Notes: generated from the sequence alone by a model not told the origin. Shown: positions 1 to 8,836, counted from the stretch's first letter. The stretch is 39,322 nucleotides of DNA from Dehalococcoidia bacterium (GCA_022451965.1 JAKUNJ010000007.1:45591-84912); one strand, 5' to 3'. Made by a program: numbers and translations.

Positions 1-651
1 GTTTTGATGGCTCTTGGTGTTTTCATACTTTGGTTTGGTTGGTTTGGATTTAATGCTGGTTCAACAGTTTCTGGAAACGATGGATCAATAGCAGTAATTT
101 TCATAACTACAAACTTAGCTGCAGCTGCTGGAGCAGTTGGTGCCATGGTTCTTTCATATGCAATTTGGAAGAGATTTGATGTGTATATGACACTTAATGG
201 AGTAATTGCAGGTTTAGTTGCTATTACTGCAGGTTGTGCAAATATGGGCCCTGGAATGGCACTAATAACAGGACTAATTGGTGGTTTTGTTGTTGTAGGT
301 TCCGCAGTCTTCCTTGAAAATGTTCTAAAAGTTGATGATCCAGTTGGTGCGATTGCAGCACATGGATTTACAGGAGCTTGGGGAACATTAGCTGTAGGCT
401 TATTTGCCCAAGAAGAATTTGGCGGAATTAATGGATTATTATTCGGAGGTGGTGCCGGACAACTTGGAGCTCAATTTGTCGGTGTGATTGCAGCCTTCGT
501 ATTTGTTTTTGGAACTTCATTTGTGGTATTCAAACTGATTGATCTAACTATCGGTATGAGAGCATCAGATGAAGAGCAAGAAATCGGACTTGATGTTACT
601 GAACATAGTGCATCAGGATATCCAGATTTCACAAACGTTACTCAAAAATAA
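1..651 (+). CDS. amtB: Ammonium transporter (Amt family), 3' part
   Basis: C-terminal part of an Amt/MEP/Rh ammonium channel; the 5' end lies before the window, and the frame is open from the first base. About 216 residues are visible, with several hydrophobic helices. The segment DDPVGAIAAHGFTGAWGT carries the second pore histidine of the family's twin-His pair, and the DLTIGMR stretch before a polar tail matches the usual Amt C-terminus, where the PII protein GlnK/GlnB binds in characterised members. Role (family knowledge): uptake of ammonium across the cytoplasmic membrane. An intrinsic terminator follows the stop codon, so the downstream winged-helix gene is probably transcribed mostly on its own or by read-through. 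No glnK is seen downstream; it could be upstream of the window. Confidence 0.93.
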   Translation, partial: VLMALGVFILWFGWFGFNAGSTVSGNDGSIAVIFITTNLAAAAGAVGAMVLSYAIWKRFDVYMTLNGVIAGLVAITAGCANMGPGMALITGLIGGFVVVGSAVFLENVLKVDDPVGAIAAHGFTGAWGTLAVGLFAQEEFGGINGLLFGGGAGQLGAQFVGVIAAFVFVFGTSFVVFKLIDLTIGMRASDEEQEIGLDVTEHSASGYPDFTNVTQK

Positions 652-666
652 ATTTTTACCTTATAA

Positions 667-701
667 CTGGCTCCCTAATCCCTCTGGGGAGCCAGAATTT
701 T
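667..701 (+). terminator. Intrinsic terminator after amtB
   Basis: A perfect 9-bp inverted repeat (CTGGCTCCC, 667-675, with GGGAGCCAG, 687-695) and an 11-nt loop are followed by AATTTT. It starts 16 nt after the amtB stop. The stem is GC-rich in an AT-rich setting, typical of a Rho-independent terminator. The T-run is short, so termination may be partial. Confidence 0.75.
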
Positions 702-721
702 AGCTAAGAAGGATTTTGAAT

Positions 722-991
722 ATGCTTAAGGTCAAAGAAGAAATATATGAGATTTCTTACAATAATGAAGTTATAGATTTAACTCCAAAAGAGTATGAAC
801 TCTTAAAAACACTTATATATCAATCACATAAAGTTCTTAGTAAATCTGAAATTACTGAGCAAATTTGGCCAAATAAAACTCCCAAATCTAGAGTTGTTGA
901 TACATATGTATCTCGAATTAGAAAAAAATTAAAGAGATTCGGGCACCCTGGAATAATGGTTCAAAGTAAAAGAGGATATAGGCTTATCTAA
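722..991 (+). CDS. Stand-alone OmpR/PhoB-type winged-helix DNA-binding protein
   Basis: 89 residues that correspond almost entirely to the C-terminal DNA-binding domain of OmpR/PhoB response regulators. Visible signatures are LTPKEYELLKTL (helix 1), LSKSEITEQIW (helix 2), RVVDTYVSRIRKKL (recognition helix) and a C-terminal wing ending KRGYRLI. No receiver domain precedes it, so there is no phosphoacceptor Asp: the product is either a constitutive DNA-binding protein or controlled another way. The ATG at 722 is chosen because AAGGA at 709-713 lies 8 nt upstream; an in-frame UUG at 716 is too close to that site. It follows amtB after a terminator, so a role in nitrogen control is possible but only positional. 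The 192-bp gap downstream holds an AT-only hairpin (1010-1049) and nothing else I recognise. Confidence 0.85.
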   Translation: MLKVKEEIYEISYNNEVIDLTPKEYELLKTLIYQSHKVLSKSEITEQIWPNKTPKSRVVDTYVSRIRKKLKRFGHPGIMVQSKRGYRLI

Positions 992-1183
992 ATGCCAGCA
1001 AATAATATCCTAAAATCTTGATTTATAATTATAAATAAAAAAATTTTAGATTAGATAAAATTTACCTAAAGTTCTCTCATTGAACTCAATTTCCAGTTAC
1101 AATTTACCTTAAGATGCGATAGATTCTAAAATAATATAATCGTTTTATTAACTTTTTTATTCGGTTTAATATGGAGAATTTTA

Positions 1184-2188
1184 ATGAACAAAAATGAATT
1201 AAAAAAAGTTGCAAATTTTATGGTATCTCCTAGAAAAGGAATATTAGCAGCTGATGAAAGCACAGGAACCATAAAAAAAAGGTTTGACTCTATAAAGCTA
1301 GATTCTACTGAAGAAAATAGAAGAGACTGGAGACAGCTTCTTTTTCAAACAAGGTCAATATCCGACTACATAAGCGGAGTTATACTTTTTGACGAAACTC
1401 TGAGACAAAATACTTCTGATGGTCAATCTATTGTTGAACTACTAAATGAAAATGAAATAGTACCAGGCATTAAAGTTGATAAATCTACACATCAACTAGC
1501 AGGTTTCCCTGGAGAAGTGATCACTGAAGGATTAGATGGATTACGTGACAGACTTCAAGAGTATTACGATATCGGAGCTAGATTTACTAAATGGAGAGCA
1601 GTCATTAATATTAGTGATATCCTACCCAGTAAATATGCAATAAATGTTAATTCTTACCTTCTAGCAATGTACGCATCTTTAAGTCAGGAAATAGGATTAG
1701 TGCCTATAGTTGAACCGGAAGTTTTAATGGATGGTGATCATACAATAGATAAATGTTCTGAAGTTACTGATATTACTTTGTCTAAAGTTTTTCAACATCT
1801 CAATGAAGCTGATGTTTATTTACCAGGTATTATACTGAAGCCAAATATGATTTTATCAGGGAAAGATTCCAAGAATAGAGCTAAACCAGAATCTGTTGCA
1901 AATTATACTATTGATGTATTAAATAAAAATGTGCCTTCTGAAGTTCCAGGTATAGCCTTTCTATCTGGGGGGCAAGAAGATCAAGAATCCATTGATAACT
2001 TGAACTCTATAAATTTATTAGCAAAAATTAAAAAATCCCCATGGCAACTAACTTATTCTTATGGAAGAGGATTACAATCTGCTCCATTAAGAATTTGGAA
2101 TGGGAAAAAAGAAAATATAGCTATGGCTCAAAAAGAATTTGAAAAAAGAGGGATTTCTGCTTCAAAAGCGAGTCAAGGGATTTATTAA
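1184..2188 (+). CDS. Class I fructose-bisphosphate aldolase
   Basis: 334 residues, closely resembling the eukaryote-type class I (Schiff-base) aldolase rather than the metal-dependent class II enzyme. Key motifs are GILAADEST (Asp24), the substrate lysine in FTKWRAV (Lys136), VEPEV (Glu177 and Glu179), the Schiff-base lysine in GIILKPNM (Lys219), FLSGGQ, and the near C-terminal YSYGRGLQ. It interconverts fructose 1,6-bisphosphate with dihydroxyacetone phosphate and glyceraldehyde 3-phosphate in glycolysis/gluconeogenesis in the cytoplasm. GGAG 8 nt upstream supports the ATG. The next gene begins 2 nt after the stop, so the two are probably co-transcribed. No sign of truncation. Confidence 0.95.
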   Translation: MNKNELKKVANFMVSPRKGILAADESTGTIKKRFDSIKLDSTEENRRDWRQLLFQTRSISDYISGVILFDETLRQNTSDGQSIVELLNENEIVPGIKVDKSTHQLAGFPGEVITEGLDGLRDRLQEYYDIGARFTKWRAVINISDILPSKYAINVNSYLLAMYASLSQEIGLVPIVEPEVLMDGDHTIDKCSEVTDITLSKVFQHLNEADVYLPGIILKPNMILSGKDSKNRAKPESVANYTIDVLNKNVPSEVPGIAFLSGGQEDQESIDNLNSINLLAKIKKSPWQLTYSYGRGLQSAPLRIWNGKKENIAMAQKEFEKRGISASKASQGIY

Positions 2189-2190
2189 TT

Positions 2191-3354
2191 ATGGATTTTA
2201 AAAAATTATTAAGTAATACCGATAATAACTTAATTACTCATAGAAGAATACTTCATTCAATTCCTGAATTAGGATTTGAAGAATATAAAACTTCACAATA
2301 TATCCAAGATGAGCTAGAAAAATTAGGAATTCCTTTCAAAACTGATTATGGGAAAACTGGAGTAGTTGGCATAATTAAGGGAGGATTAGGAGGAGGAAGA
2401 TCCATAATGATAAGAGCGGATATAGATGGATTACCCTTAACTGAAGAAACTGGACTAGATTTTGCTTCTAAAAATGGAGCTATGCATGCCTGTGGTCATG
2501 ATGGACATGTATCTATTCTTTTAGAAACTGCTAGAATTTTAAATTCTCTAAAAGATTCACTTAAAGGTGAAATAATTCTGTGCTTTCAACCTGCAGAAGA
2601 AATTGTTCAAGGCGCACTGGCTATGATTAATGATGGTTTATTTGACGATTATCATCCAGAAAGAGTTATTGGACTTCATATTTGGAACCAATTACCTTCG
2701 GGATTTGTAGGGGTTAATGATTCAGCTGTTTTTGCTTCTGCAGATGCTTTTTCATTAGAAGTTAAGGGTAGAGGAGGCCATGGAGCGCTACCTCATCTTA
2801 ACATAGATCCAATTGTAGCGGCATCTCATATTATTTCTAATGCCCAGACTATTGTAAGTAGGGAAATATCCCCTCAAGATCCAGGAGTATTAACTTTTGG
2901 AAAAATTGAATCAGGATTTGCTCCTAATATTATTCCTGATACAGTGAATATAGAAGGAACAATTAGAGCATATTCACAAGAAGTTCGAGAAAAAATTTAC
3001 TCATCATTGGATAGAATTAGTAAGTTGAGTGCAGAATCTATGAGATCTACAGCAAGCACAGAAATCATGTATGGAGCCGGTCCAGTCGTAAACGAACAAG
3101 AAGTAGCATCATGGGTCAGAGATAAGGCTAGAGAAGTCTTGGATGATTCATTAGTTGGACCAACTGAACCTGTAAGTGTTGGTGATGATATGGCTGAATT
3201 TTTACAGAGAATTCCAGGGGTATATTTTCTTTTAGGTGCAAGTGTAGGTAATAAATATCCACACCATAATACTAAATTTGATTTTGATGAAAAAGCTATG
3301 ATTAATGGTGTAAAAGTTTTTTTATCTTGCACCCTAGATTTCTTAAATAACTAG
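2191..3354 (+). CDS. M20-family amidohydrolase (N-acyl amino acid / hippurate hydrolase-like)
   Basis: 387 residues, normal length for the M20D (ILR1/hippurate hydrolase/N-acyl-L-amino acid amidohydrolase) group. The metal-binding pattern is complete: Cys101 and His103 in HACGHDGH, Glu136-Glu137 in FQPAEE, His163 in GLHIW, and a C-terminal His in PHHNTKFDFD (358-359). The GGHGALPH stretch (about residue 195) opens the lid/dimerisation domain. It probably hydrolyses an amide bond between an acyl group and an amino acid, giving a free acid and an amino acid; substrate cannot be read from sequence. No signal peptide, so cytoplasmic. It starts 2 nt after the aldolase stop. Its 3' end shares the 4-bp palindrome CTAG with the convergent SDR gene, each gene taking its TAG stop from it. 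Confidence 0.92.
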   Translation: MDFKKLLSNTDNNLITHRRILHSIPELGFEEYKTSQYIQDELEKLGIPFKTDYGKTGVVGIIKGGLGGGRSIMIRADIDGLPLTEETGLDFASKNGAMHACGHDGHVSILLETARILNSLKDSLKGEIILCFQPAEEIVQGALAMINDGLFDDYHPERVIGLHIWNQLPSGFVGVNDSAVFASADAFSLEVKGRGGHGALPHLNIDPIVAASHIISNAQTIVSREISPQDPGVLTFGKIESGFAPNIIPDTVNIEGTIRAYSQEVREKIYSSLDRISKLSAESMRSTASTEIMYGAGPVVNEQEVASWVRDKAREVLDDSLVGPTEPVSVGDDMAEFLQRIPGVYFLLGASVGNKYPHHNTKFDFDEKAMINGVKVFLSCTLDFLNN

Positions 3355-4142
3355 ACTACCGGAGATGTTCCTCCATCAACATTAATAGCTGTTCCTGTTA
3401 CATAACTAGCTTTAGATGATGACAAGAAACAAATAACATTACCTACTTCTATAGCTTCACCAACTCTTCCCATTGGCACATTTTTTCCCATAACTTCCCA
3501 GTGATCTTCTAGTGTGTAATCAGGCTTTTCCTTCTGAATATTTTCTACTCTAGTTCTGTGTTGACCAGATTTTAGTAGTCCAACACAAACAGTATTAACT
3601 CTTATATTTTGGGCTGCATATTCTTTAGACCATGCTTTTGTTAGAGAAATTCCTGCAGCTCTAGATAGAGAGGTAGGTTGACTTCCTCCTGCTGTTGCTT
3701 TTCCACCAGGTGTTGTTATATTGATAATACTTCCTGATCTATTGGATTTCATATCATCTATGACTGCTCTGGCACAAAATATTGCTCCATAAACTTTTAA
3801 GTTAAGATCTTCAGTTAATTGTTCATTTGTCATTTCCTCAAGCGGAGAAGCAGATGACGTCCCAGCGTTATTAACTAGAATATCAATTTTTCCAAATTCA
3901 TCTTTTACTTTATTTATTGAGCTTATAACTGAAGATTCTTCTCTTACGTCTGTAGATATTGCTAATACTTTACCCTTAGCATCTCTTTTGATCTCTGTAA
4001 CAGCGTTATCAAGTTTTTCTTGAGTTCTTGCAAGAATTGCTACATTGGCCCCTTCTTTAGATAATGAGATTGCAGCAGCTAAACCAATACCGTCACTTCC
4101 TCCCGTAATTATTGCATTTTTGCCATTTAATCCAAGGTCCAT
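3351..4142 (-). CDS. Atypical SDR-family oxidoreductase lacking the Tyr/Lys catalytic pair
   Basis: 263 residues with a classical SDR Rossmann frame: TGGSDGIG (13-20) for dinucleotide, STDV (63-66), NNAG (91-94), and a C-terminal GTAINVDGG. At the active site the normal YxxxK is replaced: aligning on the P-x-S-x-S-x-A-A segment puts Thr157 where Tyr is expected and Arg161 where Lys is expected (QPTSLSRAAG), and the catalytic Ser position reads NITTPGG. The rest of the fold looks intact, so this is a divergent subfamily and not a decayed gene. It may use altered chemistry or bind NAD(P) without classic hydride transfer. AAAGGA precedes the ATG. The 3' end overlaps the M20 gene by 4 nt, tail to tail. 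Confidence 0.85.
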   Translation of the reverse strand: MDLGLNGKNAIITGGSDGIGLAAAISLSKEGANVAILARTQEKLDNAVTEIKRDAKGKVLAISTDVREESSVISSINKVKDEFGKIDILVNNAGTSSASPLEEMTNEQLTEDLNLKVYGAIFCARAVIDDMKSNRSGSIINITTPGGKATAGGSQPTSLSRAAGISLTKAWSKEYAAQNIRVNTVCVGLLKSGQHRTRVENIQKEKPDYTLEDHWEVMGKNVPMGRVGEAIEVGNVICFLSSSKASYVTGTAINVDGGTSPVV

Positions 4143-4205
4143 ATTTTTGTCCTTTCAGTTATAATTTAGTTAATTCTTAAGAATATATATTAACAGGAAT
4201 TTTCT

Positions 4206-5306
4206 TTGAAGCCTCTAAAAGTAAATAAAAGAATTATTCTAGGACCTGGTCCATCATCTGCTAATCCAGATGTCTTAAAATCTATGTCTAATCCAATACT
4301 TGGATATCTAGATCCAGATTTTTTTAAAATATTAGATGATGTAAGAGTCAGTCTTAAGGATCTTTACAGGACTAAAGATCATGCATTTGCTTTAAGTGGA
4401 TCAGGATCTTCCGGAATGGAAGCTGGTCTAACTTGTTTAGCAGAAAGAGGTGATAAAGTTATAATTTGTGCTTATGGATATTTTTGTGAGAGACAAATTT
4501 TGATGGCAGAAAGACTTGGTTTAGAAATAATTCCTATAAGAACCGAATGGGGTAAACAAATGGACCCTTCACTTCTAGAAGACGCTCTAAAAGAAAATCC
4601 TGATACTAAACTTGTAGTTGCTACACATGCTGAAACGAGTACAGGAGTTTTGCAAAATATAGAAGAGTTAGGAAATATAGTTTCTAAAACTGACGCTTTA
4701 TTTATGATTGATTGCGTTACTTCAATAGCAGGAACAGAAATTCTTTTTGATGATTGGAATTTAGATTTTGCATATTCAGGATCGCAAAAATGCCTTGCCT
4801 CTCCTCCAGGATTGTCTCCATGTGCTATGTCTGAAAAGGCATATCAATATATAAAAAACAGAAAGGCAAAGCCATCATCATGGTATCTAGATTTATCTTT
4901 GGTAAATGATTATTGGGATAAAGATCATATACCTCAATATACGGTTGCAGTGAGCTCAATCTATGCTCTTTATGAATCTCTCAGACTTCTTGAGGAAGAA
5001 GGTTTAGAAAATAGATGGAATAGGCATAAAGTTAATGCTGAAAAACTAAGAGCAGGTTTGACTGAAATTGAACTTAATTTACCTATATCTCCAAACGATA
5101 GATTAGATCAATTAACCGTAGTTACTAAACCTGACCACATAGATGACGTTGAATTCAGAAATAAACTAATTTATGACTACAATATTGAAATAGGTAGAGG
5201 GCTTGGAGACTTTTCAGGGAAAGTATTCAGAATTGGTCTAATGGGAGAATCTTGTAAGTCTGAGTATGTTGACCAAATATTAGAAGTTTTTAGAAAAGAA
5301 ATTTAA
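4206..5306 (+). CDS. Class V aminotransferase, serine/alanine-glyoxylate type
   Basis: 366 residues, PLP-dependent fold type I, class V. Evidence: GPGPSSANPDVL at the N-terminus, LSGSGSSGMEAG (phosphate-binding loop, 63-74), HAETSTGVLQN (141-151), DCVTSIAG (169-176), and the PLP lysine Lys195 in SGSQKCLASPPG. It matches the alanine-glyoxylate / serine-pyruvate aminotransferase group, which uses glyoxylate as amino acceptor to make glycine. Start is UUG at 4206, with AGGA 7 nt upstream and family-like N-terminal alignment. It converges on a 2-hydroxyacid oxidase gene with stop codons sharing TTAA. Since that oxidase family makes glyoxylate from glycolate, the pair suggests glycolate salvage to glycine; this is inference from adjacency. 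Donor amino acid uncertain. Confidence 0.9.
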   Translation: MKPLKVNKRIILGPGPSSANPDVLKSMSNPILGYLDPDFFKILDDVRVSLKDLYRTKDHAFALSGSGSSGMEAGLTCLAERGDKVIICAYGYFCERQILMAERLGLEIIPIRTEWGKQMDPSLLEDALKENPDTKLVVATHAETSTGVLQNIEELGNIVSKTDALFMIDCVTSIAGTEILFDDWNLDFAYSGSQKCLASPPGLSPCAMSEKAYQYIKNRKAKPSSWYLDLSLVNDYWDKDHIPQYTVAVSSIYALYESLRLLEEEGLENRWNRHKVNAEKLRAGLTEIELNLPISPNDRLDQLTVVTKPDHIDDVEFRNKLIYDYNIEIGRGLGDFSGKVFRIGLMGESCKSEYVDQILEVFRKEI

Positions 5307-6457
5307 TTATTATATCTAAACCTCAGGTTATTCATTCCAAGCTCACTTATGTTTTTACAACCCATAAGTTTCATATCCCTCTCTAGAGCAGTTTTATATA
5401 ATCCCAAGGCTTTCTCAACACCAGCCTGACCAGCTGCAGCAAGGGCATAAAGATATAATCTACCACCAGCAACGGCCTTTGCTCCCATAGATAATGCCTT
5501 GAGCATATGCGTTGATCTTTGTATTCCGCCTTCACAAATTACATCAATTTTATCTCCAACAGCATCCATTATTTCAGCAAGTTGATCGAAGTTAGATCTC
5601 TGTCCATCAAGTTGTCTGCCTCCATGATTAGATATGATTATTCCTGTACATCCTATATCGATGGCTCTTTTTGCATCTTCAACAGACATAACTCCTTTTA
5701 GGGCAAAATGACCACCCCAATCTGAAGAAAGTTTTTCCGCATCATTCCAATCCATGGATTGATCTAGCATGGTTGAAAAGTATTGTCCAATAGAAGTGGA
5801 TACATTAGATAATTCACTTACGCTGTCTTTTAGAAGTGGTAACTCGAATTTTTCTCTAAGAACATAGTTCAATCCCCACTTAGGTTTTGAAATAAAACTA
5901 TACAAGCTTCCTAAAGTTAATTTTGGAGGAGAAGTAAATCCGGTTTTTAGATCTCTTTCTCTATTTCCTGAAGTTATTGTATCGACTGTAAGAGCTAAAA
6001 CATCGAATGATGATTCCTTAACTCTATCTAAAACAGCATCATTTATTCCATGATCTTTATGATAGTAAAACTGAAACATTTTTGGAGTATTTATTTTACT
6101 TAATTCCTCTATTGGTACAGTACCAATCGTAGAAAGCCCAAACATTGTTCCAAATTTTTCAGCTGCTTTTGCTACAGCTCTCTCTCCTTGATGATGAAAT
6201 AATCTTTGAAGAGCGGTAGGAGAACAGTAAAAAGGTAAATCTAATTTCTTTCCAAAAATAGTTGTAGATAAGTCTATATCTTCAACTCCACGAAGAACAT
6301 TTGGAACAAGATCTACATCTTCATATGAACTAGTATTTCTTCTATATGTTGTTTCATCTTCAGCAGCTCCATCAATATAGTGAAATATTGGAGATGGAAG
6401 GTTTTTTTTAGCTAACTTTCTAAAGTCATGAAAGTTATTACAATGTTTAAGTTTCAT
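5303..6457 (-). CDS. FMN-dependent alpha-hydroxy-acid oxidase/dehydrogenase
   Basis: 384 residues, a member of the glycolate oxidase / L-lactate dehydrogenase (LldD) / mandelate dehydrogenase family. Catalytic features: Tyr27 in FHYIDGAAEDE, QFYYHKD (Tyr131/132), LTVDT (157-161), the flavin lysine in FALKGV (Lys254), the catalytic His278 and Arg281 in SNHGGRQLDG, and CEGGIQRSTHMLKAL followed by GGR for the FMN phosphate. It oxidises an (S)-2-hydroxyacid to the 2-oxoacid; lactate, glycolate or a longer acid cannot be separated by eye. No Shine-Dalgarno is visible. TAAATA lies exactly 6 nt before the ATG, so the mRNA may be leaderless. Its 3' end overlaps the aminotransferase gene by 4 nt. Confidence 0.92.
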   Translation of the reverse strand: MKLKHCNNFHDFRKLAKKNLPSPIFHYIDGAAEDETTYRRNTSSYEDVDLVPNVLRGVEDIDLSTTIFGKKLDLPFYCSPTALQRLFHHQGERAVAKAAEKFGTMFGLSTIGTVPIEELSKINTPKMFQFYYHKDHGINDAVLDRVKESSFDVLALTVDTITSGNRERDLKTGFTSPPKLTLGSLYSFISKPKWGLNYVLREKFELPLLKDSVSELSNVSTSIGQYFSTMLDQSMDWNDAEKLSSDWGGHFALKGVMSVEDAKRAIDIGCTGIIISNHGGRQLDGQRSNFDQLAEIMDAVGDKIDVICEGGIQRSTHMLKALSMGAKAVAGGRLYLYALAAAGQAGVEKALGLYKTALERDMKLMGCKNISELGMNNLRFRYNN

Positions 6458-6573
6458 ATTAGATATTTAAATTTTTTACACTAATAGTTAATCTTACATT
6501 CTTTAAATAAAGTCATCATCTTTTTCTTTGCTTAAATCGTTCATTTCCTCCATAATTTTAATAAGGATTTATA

Positions 6574-7665
6574 ATGAAAAAATATTCTCTGAATTGTTCT
6601 ATTTGTGATGTTAGACAATCTAATAACTCAATTTCTAATATTTTTTGTGACTGCAACCGTAAAGCTTTACTTTATTGTGAAGATATTTCAATTAATAATA
6701 TAAATCCTATTGAATCTATAAAGAATTCTAAAAATTTAATCTCACTTGGGGAGGGAAATACGCCATTAGTTAAGTTAGAAAAAATTGGTGAAAAACTAGG
6801 CCTAAATAAATTATTTGCTAAGCTTGAATTTATGTCTCCAACAGGTTCATTTAAGGATAGAGGTAGTGCCTTAGTTGTGAGTGTTGCTAAAAGAGAAAAA
6901 GTTAAAGAATTTGTGGAGGATTCTTCTGGAAATGCTGGTGCATCTCTATCTGCTTATGCTGCTGCGGCAAATATAAAAGCTCATATCTTTGTTCCGGATA
7001 CTGCAGGAAAGGGTAAACTCGATCAAATATCTATTTTTGGAGCAAAATTACACAAAATATCAGGACCAAGGGAAAATTCTACTATTGAAGCAAAGAAATT
7101 CTCTGAAAAAAATGATATTCCATATATATCTCATAATTTATCGCCATATTTTTCTGAAGGTATGAAAAGCTTTGCTTATGAAATTTATAATGAGATCAAA
7201 GAAATAGATCATATAATTTTTCCAACAGGAAATGGATCTCTACTTCTAGGTACCTGGAGAGGTTATAAAGACATTATGAAATCTAATAAAACTATCCTTC
7301 CTAAATTACATGTAGCTCAGTCTAAGAATATTGAACCAATAGTAGCTAAATTAAATAGCAAAAAATGGAAATTTGATATACACAAAAAAACTCTCGCTTC
7401 TGGAATATCTGTTTCTAACCCTCCAAGAATTAATGAGATTATTCAAGCTGTAAAATCTTCTGCAGGTGAAGGGGTTTCATCTACTGATGAAGAAGCTCTT
7501 ATTTGGCATGATATATTGGCAAAAGAAGAAGGGATTTTTAGTGAAATAACGTGTGCTTTTGTTTTTCCTGCATTAGAAAAACTAATAAGAAACAAAAAAA
7601 TTAAAAAGGATGAAACTGTTCTTCTACCAATCACTGGATCTGGATTAAAAGAACCTATTTTATAG
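6574..7665 (+). CDS. thrC: Threonine synthase
   Basis: 363 residues, PLP fold type II. The N-terminus has Cys8, Cys11, Cys25 and Cys27, a small zinc-ribbon-like arrangement common at the start of archaeal/bacterial threonine synthases. Then come SLGEGNTPL (57-65), the PLP lysine Lys94 in TGSFKDRG, and SSGNAGASL (117-125) for the phosphate. It converts O-phospho-L-homoserine to L-threonine in the cytoplasm. AAGGA upstream supports the ATG. Homoserine dehydrogenase of the same pathway lies about 10 kb away on the same strand (17296); no homoserine kinase is in the window. The 3' end overlaps the convergent aminotransferase gene by 11 nt. Related fold-II enzymes such as diaminopropionate lyase are less likely given the Cys-rich N-terminus. 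Confidence 0.88.
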   Translation: MKKYSLNCSICDVRQSNNSISNIFCDCNRKALLYCEDISINNINPIESIKNSKNLISLGEGNTPLVKLEKIGEKLGLNKLFAKLEFMSPTGSFKDRGSALVVSVAKREKVKEFVEDSSGNAGASLSAYAAAANIKAHIFVPDTAGKGKLDQISIFGAKLHKISGPRENSTIEAKKFSEKNDIPYISHNLSPYFSEGMKSFAYEIYNEIKEIDHIIFPTGNGSLLLGTWRGYKDIMKSNKTILPKLHVAQSKNIEPIVAKLNSKKWKFDIHKKTLASGISVSNPPRINEIIQAVKSSAGEGVSSTDEEALIWHDILAKEEGIFSEITCAFVFPALEKLIRNKKIKKDETVLLPITGSGLKEPIL

Positions 7666-8836
7666 ATTCAAAAGCTTTCTTGAATCCCTCTATTGATCCT
7701 TCGAGTACCCAATCATCAACACTATAAGATATTCTAAAGTATCCTTCAAGACCAAATCCTCTACCAGGAACTGTAAGAACTTTTGAATTTTGAAGTATAT
7801 TTACAAATCTACTATCATCCTCAATTGGTGATTTGGGAAAAAGATAAAAAGCCCCATCTGGCTTTACACATTCATATCCAATCTTTATTAGCTCATTATA
7901 TATAAAATCTCTTTTTTGCTTATAAACATTTATATCTACAGATTCTTCTTGAATATCCTCTATAGATTTTTGCATAATTGCTGTTGCATTTACATGCCCT
8001 AAGGTTCTTAAAGAAAATACTAATGCATCATAAAGTACTTTTTTATCCTTATCCTTTGGAGATAAGGCTATGTACCCAATTCTTTCTCCTGCTAGCCCTA
8101 AATCTTTAGAATGAGATGTGACTACAATTGATCTATCGTGATGAGGAAAAACAAAAGGATATTTTTTATTATCAAATATGATTTTTCTGTATGGTTCATC
8201 AGATATAAGATAAATTTCAGTATCTAGCTCTTTTTCTTTTGAAGATAGTATTTCACCGATTTTCTCTATAATTTTTCTTGGATACAAAACGCCAGTTGGG
8301 TTATTTGGTGAATTTATTATTATACCTTTAGTATTTTTTGTAATCCTTTCACTTAAATCAGACAAGTCAGGGAAGAAATTTCTATCAGTTTTAGCAAGGA
8401 CTGGTATTCCATTATGATTTTTAATATAGAATAAATATTCAACAAAGAAAGGACTAAAAACTATAATTTCATCATTTGGATTTAATATAGATTTTAAAAT
8501 TGCATTTAATCCACCTGCTGCACCTGTAGTTATGATAAGTTCTTCAGCTGTTATAGGAAAATTAGATTCTTTTGCTAAGGAATTAGCCACTTTTTCTCTT
8601 GTAGATAGAAATCCCTGATTTGGCATATATCTGTGAAGCCCTTTTTCATCTGAATTAGACAGTTCAATTAATTTTCTTTTGAATTTTTCAGGAGGCTCTA
8701 GTAATGGATTTCCTAAAGATAAATCGAAGATATTTTTTTCACCAAATTGCTTCTTTAATTCGATTCCTTCCTCAAACATTTTTCTTATCCAGCTAGATTG
8801 TTCTAGCACATCAAGAATTGCTTTAGATATAATCAT
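7655..8836 (-). CDS. Class I/II PLP aminotransferase
   Basis: 393 residues, fold type I, aspartate-aminotransferase superfamily. Visible: LSLGNPLLEPP (39-49), TTGAAGGLNAIL (103-114), SPNNPTGVLYP (176-186, Asn179), ISDEPY (211-216, with Asp213 and Tyr216), PLP lysine Lys244 in SHSKDLGLAGERIGY, and the C-terminal FRISYS with the carboxylate-binding Arg. Substrate not predictable; aspartate, aromatic and other 2-oxoacid aminotransferases share these motifs. The start overlaps the stop of the upstream RDD gene by 4 nt (ATGA), so the two are translationally coupled in a two-gene operon. The 3' end overlaps thrC by 11 nt, tail to tail. Proximity to thrC hints at amino-acid metabolism but does not show it. 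Confidence 0.9.
   Translation of the reverse strand: MIISKAILDVLEQSSWIRKMFEEGIELKKQFGEKNIFDLSLGNPLLEPPEKFKRKLIELSNSDEKGLHRYMPNQGFLSTREKVANSLAKESNFPITAEELIITTGAAGGLNAILKSILNPNDEIIVFSPFFVEYLFYIKNHNGIPVLAKTDRNFFPDLSDLSERITKNTKGIIINSPNNPTGVLYPRKIIEKIGEILSSKEKELDTEIYLISDEPYRKIIFDNKKYPFVFPHHDRSIVVTSHSKDLGLAGERIGYIALSPKDKDKKVLYDALVFSLRTLGHVNATAIMQKSIEDIQEESVDINVYKQKRDFIYNELIKIGYECVKPDGAFYLFPKSPIEDDSRFVNILQNSKVLTVPGRGFGLEGYFRISYSVDDWVLEGSIEGFKKAFESIK

Noticed and set aside
1010-1049. AT-only hairpin after the winged-helix gene
   Set aside because: It includes the 16-nt palindrome ATTTATAATTATAAAT, but has almost no GC and no T-run; not strong enough for a terminator call.
2997-3332. Antisense frame in the M20 gene
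   Set aside because: Shadow of a well-supported coding frame, no start signal or recognisable motif; the same applies to similar frames inside thrC, hemH, the photolyase and the Gfo/Idh gene.
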